64,000 bases of DNA from Pseudaminobacter soli (ex Zhang et al. 2022) (GCF_014595955.1 NZ_JABVCF010000017.1:1-64000), one strand, 5' to 3'. Shown: positions 44,269-54,031, counted from the stretch's first letter. A program made the numbers and translations. The notes: a model not told the origin generated them from the letters alone.

Positions 44269-44322
44269 CGCGCGGATCGCACCGGCAGACTTCAAAGAAA
44301 CACCATTCAGGGAGACGGCCGC

Positions 44323-44592
44323 ATGTCGAATATCACCAAAGCGGCAAACGCCACGGACCAGATTCAGGACCACGTCGGCGTCGCAATTGATCGGCTTCAA
44401 CGCGGCTTCAACGGCCGGATCGTCAACGGATACGGCATCTATTCCGACCCCTCCATGCGTCGCTCGGATTTGATCGAAGCGCAAAAGGCCATAGAGGCGG
44501 CGCTGTCTATCATACGAAGCACCGATTGGCCGAGCAACGCAGAATACGACGCGCTCGATCAGGGCAGCGATGAAGCGGTCAACTCGCCTTGA
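44323..44592 (+). CDS. Small protein of unknown function, overlapping the end of traG
   Basis: 89 residues (MSNITKAANATDQIQDHVGV, then LIEAQKAIEAALSIIRSTDWP), mainly helical. GGGAGACGG lies upstream of the start. The last 14 bases overlap the 3' end of traG on the other strand. Confidence 0.55.
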   Translation: MSNITKAANATDQIQDHVGVAIDRLQRGFNGRIVNGYGIYSDPSMRRSDLIEAQKAIEAALSIIRSTDWPSNAEYDALDQGSDEAVNSP

Positions 44593-46504
44593 CGAACCTG
44601 TTTGGACTAGCTTCGGCATCCATGTCCTTTCTCCGGAAGTAGATTGCCCGCCCGCAGCGGATAGGGTCGTGCCCCTGCACGATGATGATCTGCTCGTCCT
44701 TGCGCATCTTTTGCGTGATTTCGTGCGGCATGATCAGAGGACGGCGTTGCAGATTGAGGCTTTCCGACCGGCGCGTACCGCTGTTGGAATTGCTCCACCC
44801 CACATTGCGGGATTTGCCCTGAACCTCGACCGTCATCTCGCCGCATTGCGCCGAGACGTTCCTTGCGGTCTCCAGCGCCTTGATCGCGGCATAGGAGGCG
44901 AAGGCGCAGCCATCGATCCAGGACGTCGCGCCATCTTTCCCGAAATGCCGTTCGAGCTGGCCGACCGATTGGTACATGAGCATCAAGGTGATGCCGTATT
45001 TGCGGCCGCGATCGCGCGCCTCTTCGAGGACGCGCATGTAGCCGAGCAAGTCGACTTCATCGAGCATGAACAGGGCCCGGCGCTGAAACGCGCCATCGGC
45101 CTGTGTCATCGCATTGATCAACGAACCGATGATCACCCGGCCAATGCCTGGATAGGATCGCAGGATCGCCGCCGGGATGTTCAGAAACACGTCCCTCTTG
45201 CCGGCGACGAGATCGCTCGATTTGAACGATCGACCGCAGACGAGGGCGGCATAATTATCGAGCGAAAGCCACTGTGTATCCTTCGATGCCGTGGAGTACA
45301 CGCCGGAGAATGTCTGTTCGGTCATGTTGGTGAAGACGCCCAGCGTTTCGCGGATGAAGGCAGATGCCGATGTCTCCTGAATATCGCGCAGCATGGCGAG
45401 AACCGACGGTTCCGGCTCGGAGACGATCTGGCGCAAACTGCGCAGGGTCCGCCGCCCGGCATATTCGGGAGAGAGAACCACATGGGCGAGCAATCCCGTC
45501 AGAAGGTTGTGCGCCTGGTTCTGGAAATAGCTGCCGGTCGAGGATTCGAACCGGGCGCTTTCCGACAGCAGCATATGCGCGACGGCGACTATGTCCTCCT
45601 CCTTGTGTTTGGAGGTTTCGATCCAGTCGAGCACGTTGAAACCCGTGACGGGGTTTGTCGGATCGAGGACCATACACTCCCGCCCAAGCGTTTGCGTCCG
45701 ATGCTCGACGACCATCGGCGCGACCTCGGTCGAGGGGTCGAGGCAAATCAATGGCCCCGTATAGCGTAGCGCCGTCGGCACGACATTGCTGGTGGACTTG
45801 AAACCGCCCGACCCGGCAAAGAACAGCATGTGGGTGGAATCAAAATCCTGCTTGTAGGTGAGCAGCGGCGCGGTCCCGCCGCTACCCCATGTCTCTCGGT
45901 CGGTCGGATCGAACGGCACATCGCGGATCGTCTCCTTGTCGACACGGTAGCGCTCGCCGACGACGATCTCGCCGTCTGGCGGAAACAGCTTTGCGGCGGC
46001 CGACATGGTGAGCCAATCGGCATCACCGAAGGTTCCGCGCTTGGCGCGCTTCACCGGATCGGAAACCACGACCGATATCCGCGCCGAAATCGCCACGATG
46101 ACGAAACCGACGGTCGCGGCGATGACGGCGAAGAAGTCGAGATAAGACAGCGCTTCGTCCCAGGTCACCGCGCCGCTTTCGACGGATGGTGACAGGCGCG
46201 CATATTCACGCAAAGCGTAAAAGCCGCCGACCCCGAGAAGGCAGATCAGGCTGACCATCGCCACCGGCCGGCGGCGATGCATCGGCAGGGCGAATACGGT
46301 GATCAGTCCCGCGATCGGACCAAAGAGCAGATTGGGAATGGGCGCAGCGCGTAAGAACCAATAGGAATTGCCAGGCGAGAAACCGGCCGCCATTCCCTGC
46401 CATCTGTATGACGTGATCGCCAGCGTCATCGCTGTCACGGCGGCCGGCACGATCGCCCATAGCAGCGCCGGCCTCAGTTTCGTGTTCCCGGCCATGTCCG
46501 ACAT
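44579..46504 (-). CDS. traG: Type IV coupling protein TraG/VirD4
   Basis: 641-residue hexameric ATPase that connects the relaxosome to the secretion channel. The N-terminus has several membrane helices (to about residue 150). Walker A is FAGSGGFKSTSN (about residue 228) and Walker B is LFMLDEVDLLG. The TraG-type blocks NPVTGFNVLDW and YGITLMLMYQSVGQLE are present. It is the distal gene of the traC-traD-traG arm, as on Ti plasmids. Confidence 0.95.
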   Translation of the reverse strand: MSDMAGNTKLRPALLWAIVPAAVTAMTLAITSYRWQGMAAGFSPGNSYWFLRAAPIPNLLFGPIAGLITVFALPMHRRRPVAMVSLICLLGVGGFYALREYARLSPSVESGAVTWDEALSYLDFFAVIAATVGFVIVAISARISVVVSDPVKRAKRGTFGDADWLTMSAAAKLFPPDGEIVVGERYRVDKETIRDVPFDPTDRETWGSGGTAPLLTYKQDFDSTHMLFFAGSGGFKSTSNVVPTALRYTGPLICLDPSTEVAPMVVEHRTQTLGRECMVLDPTNPVTGFNVLDWIETSKHKEEDIVAVAHMLLSESARFESSTGSYFQNQAHNLLTGLLAHVVLSPEYAGRRTLRSLRQIVSEPEPSVLAMLRDIQETSASAFIRETLGVFTNMTEQTFSGVYSTASKDTQWLSLDNYAALVCGRSFKSSDLVAGKRDVFLNIPAAILRSYPGIGRVIIGSLINAMTQADGAFQRRALFMLDEVDLLGYMRVLEEARDRGRKYGITLMLMYQSVGQLERHFGKDGATSWIDGCAFASYAAIKALETARNVSAQCGEMTVEVQGKSRNVGWSNSNSGTRRSESLNLQRRPLIMPHEITQKMRKDEQIIIVQGHDPIRCGRAIYFRRKDMDAEASPNRFVKAS

Positions 46505-46518
46505 CCCTTCGCTGGCGC

Positions 46519-46782
46519 TTATTCGCCGTTGGTCGTTTCGGAACCGTCGGAGACGGGCGATCCCGCATCCGCCGCTTCGGCGCCCTTCATGCGGTCACGC
46601 CGGAAGGCCATCCCACCTTTTACTTTCAGCCGATGATGCTCGGCCGATCCGACACGCACGGTCCCGGCTTCCAGCAGCACACCGAGCAGAAACGCGCGGT
46701 CGGCTTGTCGCAGTCCGGCCTTCACCACCAAGCCGCCGAGCGTGATCTTCTCCCGCGCGTCCTTCTTGCGATCCTCTGTCAT
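46519..46782 (-). CDS. traD: Conjugal transfer protein TraD (Ti type)
   Basis: 87 residues from the ATG at 46782 (MTEDRKKDAREKI). The ITLGGLVVKAGLRQADRAFLLGVLLE block is characteristic of the small TraD of Ti-type systems, which is unrelated to the coupling protein TraD of F. It is basic and helical and lies 14 bases upstream of traG. It belongs to the relaxosome operon, with its exact role unclear. Confidence 0.85.
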   Translation of the reverse strand: MTEDRKKDAREKITLGGLVVKAGLRQADRAFLLGVLLEAGTVRVGSAEHHRLKVKGGMAFRRDRMKGAEAADAGSPVSDGSETTNGE

Positions 46783-46831
46783 CGTCTGCCGCCGCCTTCG
46801 CTCCAGGGCCAGAATGCGCCGATCGAGGCGC

Positions 46832-47056
46832 TTAAGGAGATGCGCCTGAAGGCCCCTTGCGGCTTTTGCGAAATCGCGCGGCAATCTCCTCGAAGACGGC
46901 GTCGAGTTCGTTGTCGGAAATGTCCATTTCGGCCAGGCCCGCCTTGGCGGCCGCGCGCGCGAAGCGCTCATTGGCCTTGGCGAGAATTCCACGGCGTTTT
47001 TCGCGTAGTTTCTCAATCTGGGCGTCAATCTCTGAAATCGATGGTTTAGCACGCAT
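46832..47056 (-). CDS. traC: Conjugal transfer protein TraC (Ti type)
   Basis: 74 residues (MRAKPSISEIDAQIEKLREKRRGIL and LAEMDISDNELDAVFEEIAARFR), a coiled-coil start and a conserved end typical of TraC of Ti-type systems. It is the first gene of the traCDG operon, next to oriT. Probably an accessory relaxosome protein. The stop is 49 bases before the traD start. Confidence 0.85.
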   Translation of the reverse strand: MRAKPSISEIDAQIEKLREKRRGILAKANERFARAAAKAGLAEMDISDNELDAVFEEIAARFRKSRKGPSGASP

Positions 47057-47159
47057 TCTATGCCTTTTCCTTTCCGGTCGCCTTCTTCTTCGCGGCGGTT
47101 ATAAGGTGTAGAAACGCATAGTAAAAGAGGCTATTTCCATCGAGCCTTGAGGCTCATTT

Positions 47160-47276
47160 TTGGTCTGCGCCCGCAAGGGCGCATCCCGAGAAACGGCATC
47201 GGCCGTGCGGCCCGATCTGTTCGAGGGCGCAATATACGTCGCGAAACGCGACATGCTTGGGAGAGGCCTGGATCGC
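47160..47276. other. oriT: Origin of transfer (oriT), Ti type
   Basis: The region between divergent traC and traA contains GGGCGCAATATACG (47225-47238), close to the Ti-plasmid oriT core. It is joined to the inverted repeat GTCGCG-AAA-CGCGAC (47238-47252). A second perfect inverted repeat GCGCCC-GCAA-GGGCGC lies at 47167-47182. Position, core and repeats agree with oriT of pTi-like plasmids. The nick site is expected in or next to the GGGCGCAATATA core; its exact base is not determined here. The region must also hold both divergent promoters. Confidence 0.8.
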
Positions 47277-50200
47277 ATGGCGATCATGTTCGTACGGGCA
47301 CAGGTGATCAGCCGCGGAGCGGGACGCAGCGTCGTCTCGGCCGCAGCCTATCGCCATCGTACGAGGATGGAGGAAGAGCAGACCGGGATGAGCTTCCGCT
47401 ATGAGGGCGGCAAGGCCGAGCTTGTGCATGAGGAGCTGGCGCTGCCGGATCAGACCCCAGCGTGGTTGCGCACCATGATCGACGGCCGGACGATCGCGGG
47501 CGCGAGCGAGGTGTTGTGGAATGCCGTCGATAGGTTCGAAAAAAGGGTGGACGCGCAGCTTGCCCGCGAGATGATCTTCGCGCTGCCGGAGGAGCTGTCG
47601 AAGGCGGAAAACATTGCCCTGGTGCGCGAGTTCGTGCGCTACCACCTCATGTCAAAGGGCATGGTCGCGGATTGGGTCTATCACGACAAGGACGGCAATC
47701 CGCATATCCACCTGATGACCACCTTGCGGCCTTTGACCGAGGACGGTTTCGGCAAGAAGAAGGTCGCGGTTCTCGGCGACGACGGCAAGCCGCTGCGTGT
47801 CGTGACCCCTGATCGGCCGAAGGGCAAGATCGTCTACCGGCTGTGGGCCGGCGACAAGGACACGATGAAAGCATGGAAGATCGGCTGGGCGGAAACGGCC
47901 AACAAGCATCTGGCGCTCGCCGGTCATGATATCCGCCTTGATGGTCGCGCCTATGCCGAGCAGGGCCTCGACGGCATCGCCCAAAGCCATCTCGGACCGG
48001 CAAAGGCGGCGTTGGCCCGAAAAGGCAGGGAGATGTATTTCGCCCCGGCGGCACTGGCGCGTCGGCAGGAAATGGCAGACCGGCTTGCCGACGAACCCGG
48101 CCTATTGCTCCAGCAGCTGAGCCGCCAACGCTCGACATTCGATGAGCGCGAAATCGCCAAGGCGCTGCATCGCTATGTCGACGATCCGACGGTGTTTGCC
48201 AATATCCGTGCGCAACTGATGGCGTCGTCGGATCTGGTTACGCTGAAGCCGCAGCAGATCGATCCGGACACCGGAAAGATTGGCGACGTCGCGGTGTTCA
48301 CCACGCGCGCCATGCTGCGCACCGAATACGATATGGCGCAGTCGGCGCAGGAGCTTTCGGGTCGATCTGGCTTCAACGTAACGTCCGAAAAGGTCGATGA
48401 CGCCATTGGCGTGGTGGAGAGCCGCGATCCGGAAAAGCCGTTCAGGCTCGACGCCGAACAGGTCGATGCGGTTCGGCATGTCACCGGTGACAGTGGTATA
48501 TCCGCCGTCGTCGGCTTGGCCGGTGCGGGCAAATCGACCTTGCTCGATGCGGCAAGAATTGCCTGGGAGACAGACGGCCGTAGCGTCATCGGGGCCGCCC
48601 TTGCCGGTAAGGCCGCCGAGGGTCTTGAAGACAGTTCCGGGATCAAATCGCGCACGCTCGCGTCATGGGAACTGGCTTGGGCGGACGGCCGGGACGAACT
48701 GCAGAAGGGCGATGTGCTGGTTGTCGACGAGGCCGGCATGGTGTCGTCGGAGCAATTGGCGCGCGTTCTCAAAATCGTGGAAGACGCGGGTGCTAAAGCG
48801 GTGCTGGTCGGAGATCCAATGCAGCTCCAGCCGATCCAGGCGGGCGCGGCGTTCCGGGCGATTGTCGAGCGCAGCGGTTTTGCCGAATTGACCGGCGTGC
48901 GCCGCCAGCGCGAACAGTGGGCGCGCGATGCGTCGCGCCTGTTCGCGCGTGGAAAGGTCGAAGAGGCGCTCGATGCTTATGCGCAGCATGACCGCATCCA
49001 TCAGCTTGAAACCCGCGATGCAGTAATCGAGCGGATCGTTGAGGATTGGGGGCAGGCTAGGGAGGACTACAGAAGGAAGGCTGAATTCGAGAACCGCGCC
49101 TTGAGCGGCTCGGAGCTGCTGGTTCTGGCGCAAACCAATGATGATGTCGGGAAGCTCAACCAGGCGATCCGCTGGGTGATGGCAGGTCAGGGCGCGCTTA
49201 CAGAAGAGCGCGCATACCAGACAGAACGGGGCGCGCGACAGTTTGCCATTGGCGATCGACTGATCTTCCTCGAGAATGCCCGCTTCTTTGAGAAACGGGC
49301 CGAGCATCTTGCCGTGCAGCACGTCAAAAACGGCATGCTCGGCACCGTCATGTGCACGACGAACGATCGGGGCGAGACGCTGCTCACGGTGAAGCTGGAT
49401 GCGGGCCGTGAGGTGACCTTCGGCCAGGACACCTATCGCAATATCGATCATGGCTATGCGGCGACCGTGCACAAATCACAGGGCGCAACCGTCGACCGGA
49501 CCTTCGTGCTCGCAACCGGCATGATGGATCAGCATCTCGCCTATGTGGCGATGTCGCGTCATCGCGATCAGGCCGATCTCTATATGGCGCACGAGGATTT
49601 TACGCCGCGCGAGAAATGGGGCAGGGCGCAGCGCATCGACCACGCCGCCGGTGTCACCGGCGAACTGGTCGAAACCGGCGAAGCGAAATTCCGTCCGAAT
49701 GACGAGGATGCAAAAGAGAGCCCATATGCGGACGTAAAAACCGACGACGGAGTGGTCCATCGCGTCTGGGGCGTCAGCCTGCCGAAGGCAATGAAAGAGG
49801 GCGGCGTGGAGATCGGCGACACCGTCACCTTGCGCAAGGACGATGTTGAGCATGTCACCGTGAAGGTGCCGGTCGTGGATCTCGAAACCGGCAAGAAGAT
49901 CTTCGAGGAACGGGAGGTCGAGCGCAATGTCTGGACCGCCGAGCAGGTCGAGACGGCGGAAATCCGGCAGGAGCGCATCGACCAGGAAAGCCATCGCCCG
50001 AAACTGTTCAAGCAATTGGTCGAGCGCCTGTCCCGCTCCGGTGCCAAGTCGACCACGCTCGATTACGAATCCGAAGCTGGCTACCAGGCCCAGATTGTCG
50101 ACTTCGCCCGCCGCCGCAACATGGATCACGCTATCGAGCTTGCTGCCGGAATGGAGCAGGGCGTGGAGCGGCATCTGTCGTGGATCGGCGCCCAACGCGA

Positions 50201-51935
50201 TCGTGTCGCAAGGTTGTGGGAGCGCGCCAGCATCGCGCTTGGATTTGCAATCGAGAATGAGCGCAGCGTCTCCTATGACGATCAGGCGGTTCGGACGCAA
50301 ACGGTCGCCCCGGCATCTGTCGTGGTGGCGGGCATTGCGCCGGGTGACGAAGAGGCACGATATCTGCTCGCGCCACAGGCGAGCTTTGTACGCTCTCTAG
50401 AAGAAGACGCGCGCATCGAACATCTGGCGTCGGCACGGTGGAAGGACCGCGAAGCGATCCTGCTATCCGTGCTCGAGCGCATCTATCGCGATCCCGCCGC
50501 CGCTCTCGATCGGCTGAACGCGCAAGCTTCGGACTTCGATGTCGAGCCACGGCGGCTTGGTGAAAATCTTGCTCGCAGTCCCTCGATGCTTGGTGCCGTG
50601 CGTGGCAGCGACAGCCTGGTCGATGGACAGAGAGCGCGGAAGGAACGGGCTGAGGCCCTCGCCGCTGTCGCAGAGCTCCAGCCTCTGGCGCGCAGTCACG
50701 CGGACACCTTCAAGCGTGACAGGGCCACTTATGAGAACCGGGAACATGCGCGTCGCGCCGCCATGGCGCTTTCGGTTCCTGCGCTCTCCCCACACGCGAT
50801 GGCGCGGCTTAATGAAGTCGAGGCGGTGCGCGAGAAGGGCGGCGAGGGTGCCTACAAGACCGCCTTTGCCTATGCCGCGGAAGAGCGTTCGCTGGTGCAG
50901 GAGTTGAAGGCCGTGGGCGAAGCGCTGACCGCCCGCTTCGGCTGGAGCGCCTTTACCGAAAAGGCCGACCAATATGCCGAAAAGCAGATGGTCGCGCGCA
51001 TGCCCGAGGGAGCGTCCGAGGCCAAACGGCAAGAGCTGACGACGCTGTTCGCGGCCGTGCGCCGCTTCAACGAACTGCAATATCTGGCCGAAAAGCGCGA
51101 TCCTTCGCGGATCGTGGCGCCGGCGGTCTACGATCCCGCCAAGGCTCCAAAGATGTCCAGGCCACCAGCCTTGCCGATGCTCGCGGCTATCACCGAGTTC
51201 GCGGCAACTGTCGATGATGAAGCCAAAACGCGCGCGCTGGAGGTTCCCCGCTACAGGCAGCAGCGCGCGGCGCTTGTCGAGGCCGCGCAGCGCGTCTGGC
51301 GCGATCCTGCCGCGGCTCTTGCGACGATTGAGGATCTGGTCGTCAAGGGCGTCGAGCCCGAGCGTATCGCCCGTGCCGTGCAAAATGACCCTGCTGCCTA
51401 TGGTCCATTGCGCGGCTCCGACCGCGTCATGGATCGGCTCATCGCTCCCGGGAAAGAACGGAAGGCCGCGGTTGCGGCCGTGGAGGACGTTGCCGCCAAC
51501 GTGGTCTCGGCAGGCAAGGCTTGGCAGGGCGCATTCGACGCCGAGAAGGCGGCCCTTCTTGCCGATCGGGAGCGAATGAGCGTGGCGGTGCCCGGCCTGT
51601 CGCCGCGGGCGGAGGCCGAGCTGGTCCGGTTGGCAACCGCAGTCGAGAAATCCCCCCGGGAGATCACGCAGCTTGTCCGCGCGCTCGACGCGACAATCAG
51701 GGCAGAATTCTCGGCCGTCAGCAAGGCCCTCGACGAGCGCTTCGGGCCGAACGCGATCGGCCGGGGACAGGGTGACGTCGTCAACCGGATTCCAGCGGCG
51801 CAGCGCAAGGTCTTCGAGGCGATGCAGCCCCGCCTCAAGGTCCTGCAGAACGCCGTTCGGTCAGACCGGGCTCAAGATATTATCGCCGAGCGCCAGCTGC
51901 GCGCGCTCAATCAGGCCAGGGGCATCACCAGATAG
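47277..51935 (+). CDS. traA: Relaxase-helicase TraA (MobA/MobL type) with two BID-like repeats
   Basis: 1,552 residues from the ATG at 47277, with GGGAGAGG before it; upstream frame is oriT. Residues 1-230: MobA/MobL relaxase with the histidine triad HDKDGNPHIHLM and an N-terminal Tyr (AAAYRHRTRM). Residues about 390-760: RecD-like helicase with GLAGAGKSTLLD (Walker A), VVDEAGMVSSEQ (Walker B), GDPMQLQPIQAG, and HKSQGATVDRTFV. The C-terminal half has two related segments, about 1058-1280 and 1332-1552. Each has a DPAAAL start and a short G-x-x-RGSD element, as in BID secretion-signal domains. The protein nicks and unwinds the plasmid and is piloted into the recipient. Confidence 0.95.
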   Translation: MAIMFVRAQVISRGAGRSVVSAAAYRHRTRMEEEQTGMSFRYEGGKAELVHEELALPDQTPAWLRTMIDGRTIAGASEVLWNAVDRFEKRVDAQLAREMIFALPEELSKAENIALVREFVRYHLMSKGMVADWVYHDKDGNPHIHLMTTLRPLTEDGFGKKKVAVLGDDGKPLRVVTPDRPKGKIVYRLWAGDKDTMKAWKIGWAETANKHLALAGHDIRLDGRAYAEQGLDGIAQSHLGPAKAALARKGREMYFAPAALARRQEMADRLADEPGLLLQQLSRQRSTFDEREIAKALHRYVDDPTVFANIRAQLMASSDLVTLKPQQIDPDTGKIGDVAVFTTRAMLRTEYDMAQSAQELSGRSGFNVTSEKVDDAIGVVESRDPEKPFRLDAEQVDAVRHVTGDSGISAVVGLAGAGKSTLLDAARIAWETDGRSVIGAALAGKAAEGLEDSSGIKSRTLASWELAWADGRDELQKGDVLVVDEAGMVSSEQLARVLKIVEDAGAKAVLVGDPMQLQPIQAGAAFRAIVERSGFAELTGVRRQREQWARDASRLFARGKVEEALDAYAQHDRIHQLETRDAVIERIVEDWGQAREDYRRKAEFENRALSGSELLVLAQTNDDVGKLNQAIRWVMAGQGALTEERAYQTERGARQFAIGDRLIFLENARFFEKRAEHLAVQHVKNGMLGTVMCTTNDRGETLLTVKLDAGREVTFGQDTYRNIDHGYAATVHKSQGATVDRTFVLATGMMDQHLAYVAMSRHRDQADLYMAHEDFTPREKWGRAQRIDHAAGVTGELVETGEAKFRPNDEDAKESPYADVKTDDGVVHRVWGVSLPKAMKEGGVEIGDTVTLRKDDVEHVTVKVPVVDLETGKKIFEEREVERNVWTAEQVETAEIRQERIDQESHRPKLFKQLVERLSRSGAKSTTLDYESEAGYQAQIVDFARRRNMDHAIELAAGMEQGVERHLSWIGAQRDRVARLWERASIALGFAIENERSVSYDDQAVRTQTVAPASVVVAGIAPGDEEARYLLAPQASFVRSLEEDARIEHLASARWKDREAILLSVLERIYRDPAAALDRLNAQASDFDVEPRRLGENLARSPSMLGAVRGSDSLVDGQRARKERAEALAAVAELQPLARSHADTFKRDRATYENREHARRAAMALSVPALSPHAMARLNEVEAVREKGGEGAYKTAFAYAAEERSLVQELKAVGEALTARFGWSAFTEKADQYAEKQMVARMPEGASEAKRQELTTLFAAVRRFNELQYLAEKRDPSRIVAPAVYDPAKAPKMSRPPALPMLAAITEFAATVDDEAKTRALEVPRYRQQRAALVEAAQRVWRDPAAALATIEDLVVKGVEPERIARAVQNDPAAYGPLRGSDRVMDRLIAPGKERKAAVAAVEDVAANVVSAGKAWQGAFDAEKAALLADRERMSVAVPGLSPRAEAELVRLATAVEKSPREITQLVRALDATIRAEFSAVSKALDERFGPNAIGRGQGDVVNRIPAAQRKVFEAMQPRLKVLQNAVRSDRAQDIIAERQLRALNQARGITR

Positions 51936-51951
51936 CAGGGAGGGCAAAACA

Positions 51952-52221
51952 ATGGCCGGACAGACAACGAATCTCGACGCGATCGTGCGGGCCGAGCTCG
52001 CTATCGAGATCATGAACCAGGCGCGTGGGCTGGTGTCGGAACGCGTCGCCGCCATCGAGGCGGACGATCCGGCTGGCGCCGAGGCCCTGCGGGAAAGGCG
52101 CCGCGCGCTTCTCGCCGTCCAGAATGGCATTCGGATAGATGATCTCGACACCGTCGAAGCTGTGATCGCGAAATGGGGACCCAGGATCAAAGACCCTGCG
52201 CAATTCTGGCGGGAGCTCTGA
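51952..52221 (+). CDS. Small helical protein paired with a zeta-like protein
   Basis: 89 residues, all helix by eye (LDAIVRAELAIEIMNQARGLVSERVAAIE, then RRALLAVQNGI and TVEAVIAKWGPRI). It starts 16 bases after traA and ends 3 bases before the zeta-like gene, so the three are probably co-transcribed. Its length and helical nature match the 90-residue epsilon antitoxins of zeta toxins, but there is no clear sequence similarity. An antitoxin or chaperone role is inference from position. Confidence 0.6.
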   Translation: MAGQTTNLDAIVRAELAIEIMNQARGLVSERVAAIEADDPAGAEALRERRRALLAVQNGIRIDDLDTVEAVIAKWGPRIKDPAQFWREL

Positions 52222-52224
52222 GCC

Positions 52225-53979
52225 ATGGCGGATGAGGTTGCCAATGGCCGCTTGTCGGAGGCCCAGAACGAACACATCTTCCGCACCGAGATCCTGCCCG
52301 ACCATCTTCCTGACGATATTCAGGCAGCCGACCGTCCGGTTCTGATTGTTCTTGGTGGTCAGCCAGGGTCCGGCGTGACCGCTCTTCTGACCGCCAGCCA
52401 CACGGAGCTGGAGCAAACCTGCCCCGCCATCCGCATCGTCGGAGACGATCTGCGATCCTACCATCCGGGTTTCGTCGCGCACCAGAATGCCGATCCGATG
52501 ACGGCGTCGCGCTTCACGCAAGGCGATGCTGGCATCTGGAGTGAGAAGTTGCTCGCCGCAGCCGCCAAGCGCGGTGTCCATGTCATGTTCGAAACCACGA
52601 TGAGGGCGCCGGACAAAGTCGAGAAGATCATGACCGCCGGACGATCTGCCGGATATCGGATTGAGGCCCGCGTTTTGGCTGTCAGTCCGCGCGTCAGCTG
52701 GCAGGGTTGCCACTACCGTTTCGAGGAACTGCACCATGCCGGGGCTGCCGCGCGGATTCCGCCGCGGGCAGTTCATGACGCCGCTGTTGCCGGCCTCACC
52801 GAAAGCCTTGAGCGTATCGAACGTCGAAAGCTCGCCGATCGTGTCGTGATCCAGTCGGCCGACGGAGAAGCCGTCTATGACAACCAGCTTGCCAATGGGC
52901 GATGGCGCTCGGCCACGACCGCGTCCCAGGTTCTCGATGAGACGCGCTCCCGTCCATTGTCCCGCGAGGAAATCGACGGCTTCGCGCTTGTCTGGGCCAG
53001 GGTAGTGGCCCGCATGGAGGCTCGTAGCGCTCCCGCGGCGCTGATCGATGAAGTAAAGGCCCTCTCACGCGATGATCTCGCTTGGTTCCTGGCCGAGCGG
53101 CGCCGTTCGGGTGAGGACGATGCCATGAAGACGGCGAGGGAGATCAAGCAGCGGATCGGCACCGACCCGAGCCCCATCATTCCAAGCGATGGGGAAGACT
53201 CTCTGGCACGCTCTCGTGTCCGAATTAGTAAGGAAGATAAACCCGACCGCCATGTTCGACCGGGAGGCGTCCTCATTCCCGGAAGGGACCTGCCCGATCT
53301 AACGGAGGCCGAGATCGGCATCAAGCTGCGGCAATCCTCCCGGCTGGAGCAAAAGCGTTCTGAAATCGAACGGTTATCGCAACTAGTCTATGGAAATGCC
53401 GCTGCCACATCGGCGGTGGTCGACGGCATCGATGGAGCCACAACGGGCTCCGTCGCGGGACAGGACATCCGGACTGGAGGGCTTGGACCCATCGCTGGAG
53501 CGGGCCGAGGTTTTCTCCGCACCGAAAGCCCTGAGCGCCAGACCGCCAAAGCGCATCTGCCGCAGCTCGCGGCCGCCATGGAAGACTATGGCCGCACGGT
53601 CGATTTCGAGCGACATCAGATCGAAACCAGGCATCGCGAGGAACAACATCGCCAACGTCATGAAATCCGCGCGCCATCTAAGGGTCTGACGGGGATCCTG
53701 CAGGCGCCGGCTCGCGAGCAGGCCAGCAGGTTGCATGCCGCCCCGCAGTTGCGACGGGAACTGGACGGTATCGCGATGTCGATCAATCGACGGCTGACGC
53801 CAACGGACCGAAATGCTTTGAAATCAGGAGATCTCGATCAACTGTCGCGAAACCTCGCTGTCTCTCCTGACCGTGTCGCCACGCTCGCGCGCGTCCAGTC
53901 TCAGATGCAGGCGGTGCACGGCCAGACCCAACTGCAATTGGAACGCGGCCGTAATGCTGCAATCTCGATCAAAAGATAG
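52225..53979 (+). CDS. Zeta-toxin-like protein with altered Walker A motif
   Basis: 584 residues. Residues 35-220 resemble zeta toxins: GGQPGSGVTALL at the Walker A position, IVGDDLRSYHPGF with the expected catalytic Asp, and MFETTMRAPDKVEKI. The Walker A lysine (GSGK[S/T]) is replaced by valine, so ATP-dependent UDP-GlcNAc kinase activity is doubtful. A long C-terminal region (350-584) is charged and has no known domain. It lies downstream of traA in the same operon. A toxin, a dead toxin kept as antidote or structural protein, or a type IV effector are all possible. Confidence 0.75.
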   Translation: MADEVANGRLSEAQNEHIFRTEILPDHLPDDIQAADRPVLIVLGGQPGSGVTALLTASHTELEQTCPAIRIVGDDLRSYHPGFVAHQNADPMTASRFTQGDAGIWSEKLLAAAAKRGVHVMFETTMRAPDKVEKIMTAGRSAGYRIEARVLAVSPRVSWQGCHYRFEELHHAGAAARIPPRAVHDAAVAGLTESLERIERRKLADRVVIQSADGEAVYDNQLANGRWRSATTASQVLDETRSRPLSREEIDGFALVWARVVARMEARSAPAALIDEVKALSRDDLAWFLAERRRSGEDDAMKTAREIKQRIGTDPSPIIPSDGEDSLARSRVRISKEDKPDRHVRPGGVLIPGRDLPDLTEAEIGIKLRQSSRLEQKRSEIERLSQLVYGNAAATSAVVDGIDGATTGSVAGQDIRTGGLGPIAGAGRGFLRTESPERQTAKAHLPQLAAAMEDYGRTVDFERHQIETRHREEQHRQRHEIRAPSKGLTGILQAPAREQASRLHAAPQLRRELDGIAMSINRRLTPTDRNALKSGDLDQLSRNLAVSPDRVATLARVQSQMQAVHGQTQLQLERGRNAAISIKR

Positions 53980-54031
53980 CTCCATCTCAATGCCGTCAGC
54001 TGGACTGGTCGACTGATCTATACGCAGGCAG

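Noticed and set aside
44570-45769. 399-codon plus-strand open frame opposite traG
   Set aside because: traG has Walker motifs and full length; the other frame has no domain.
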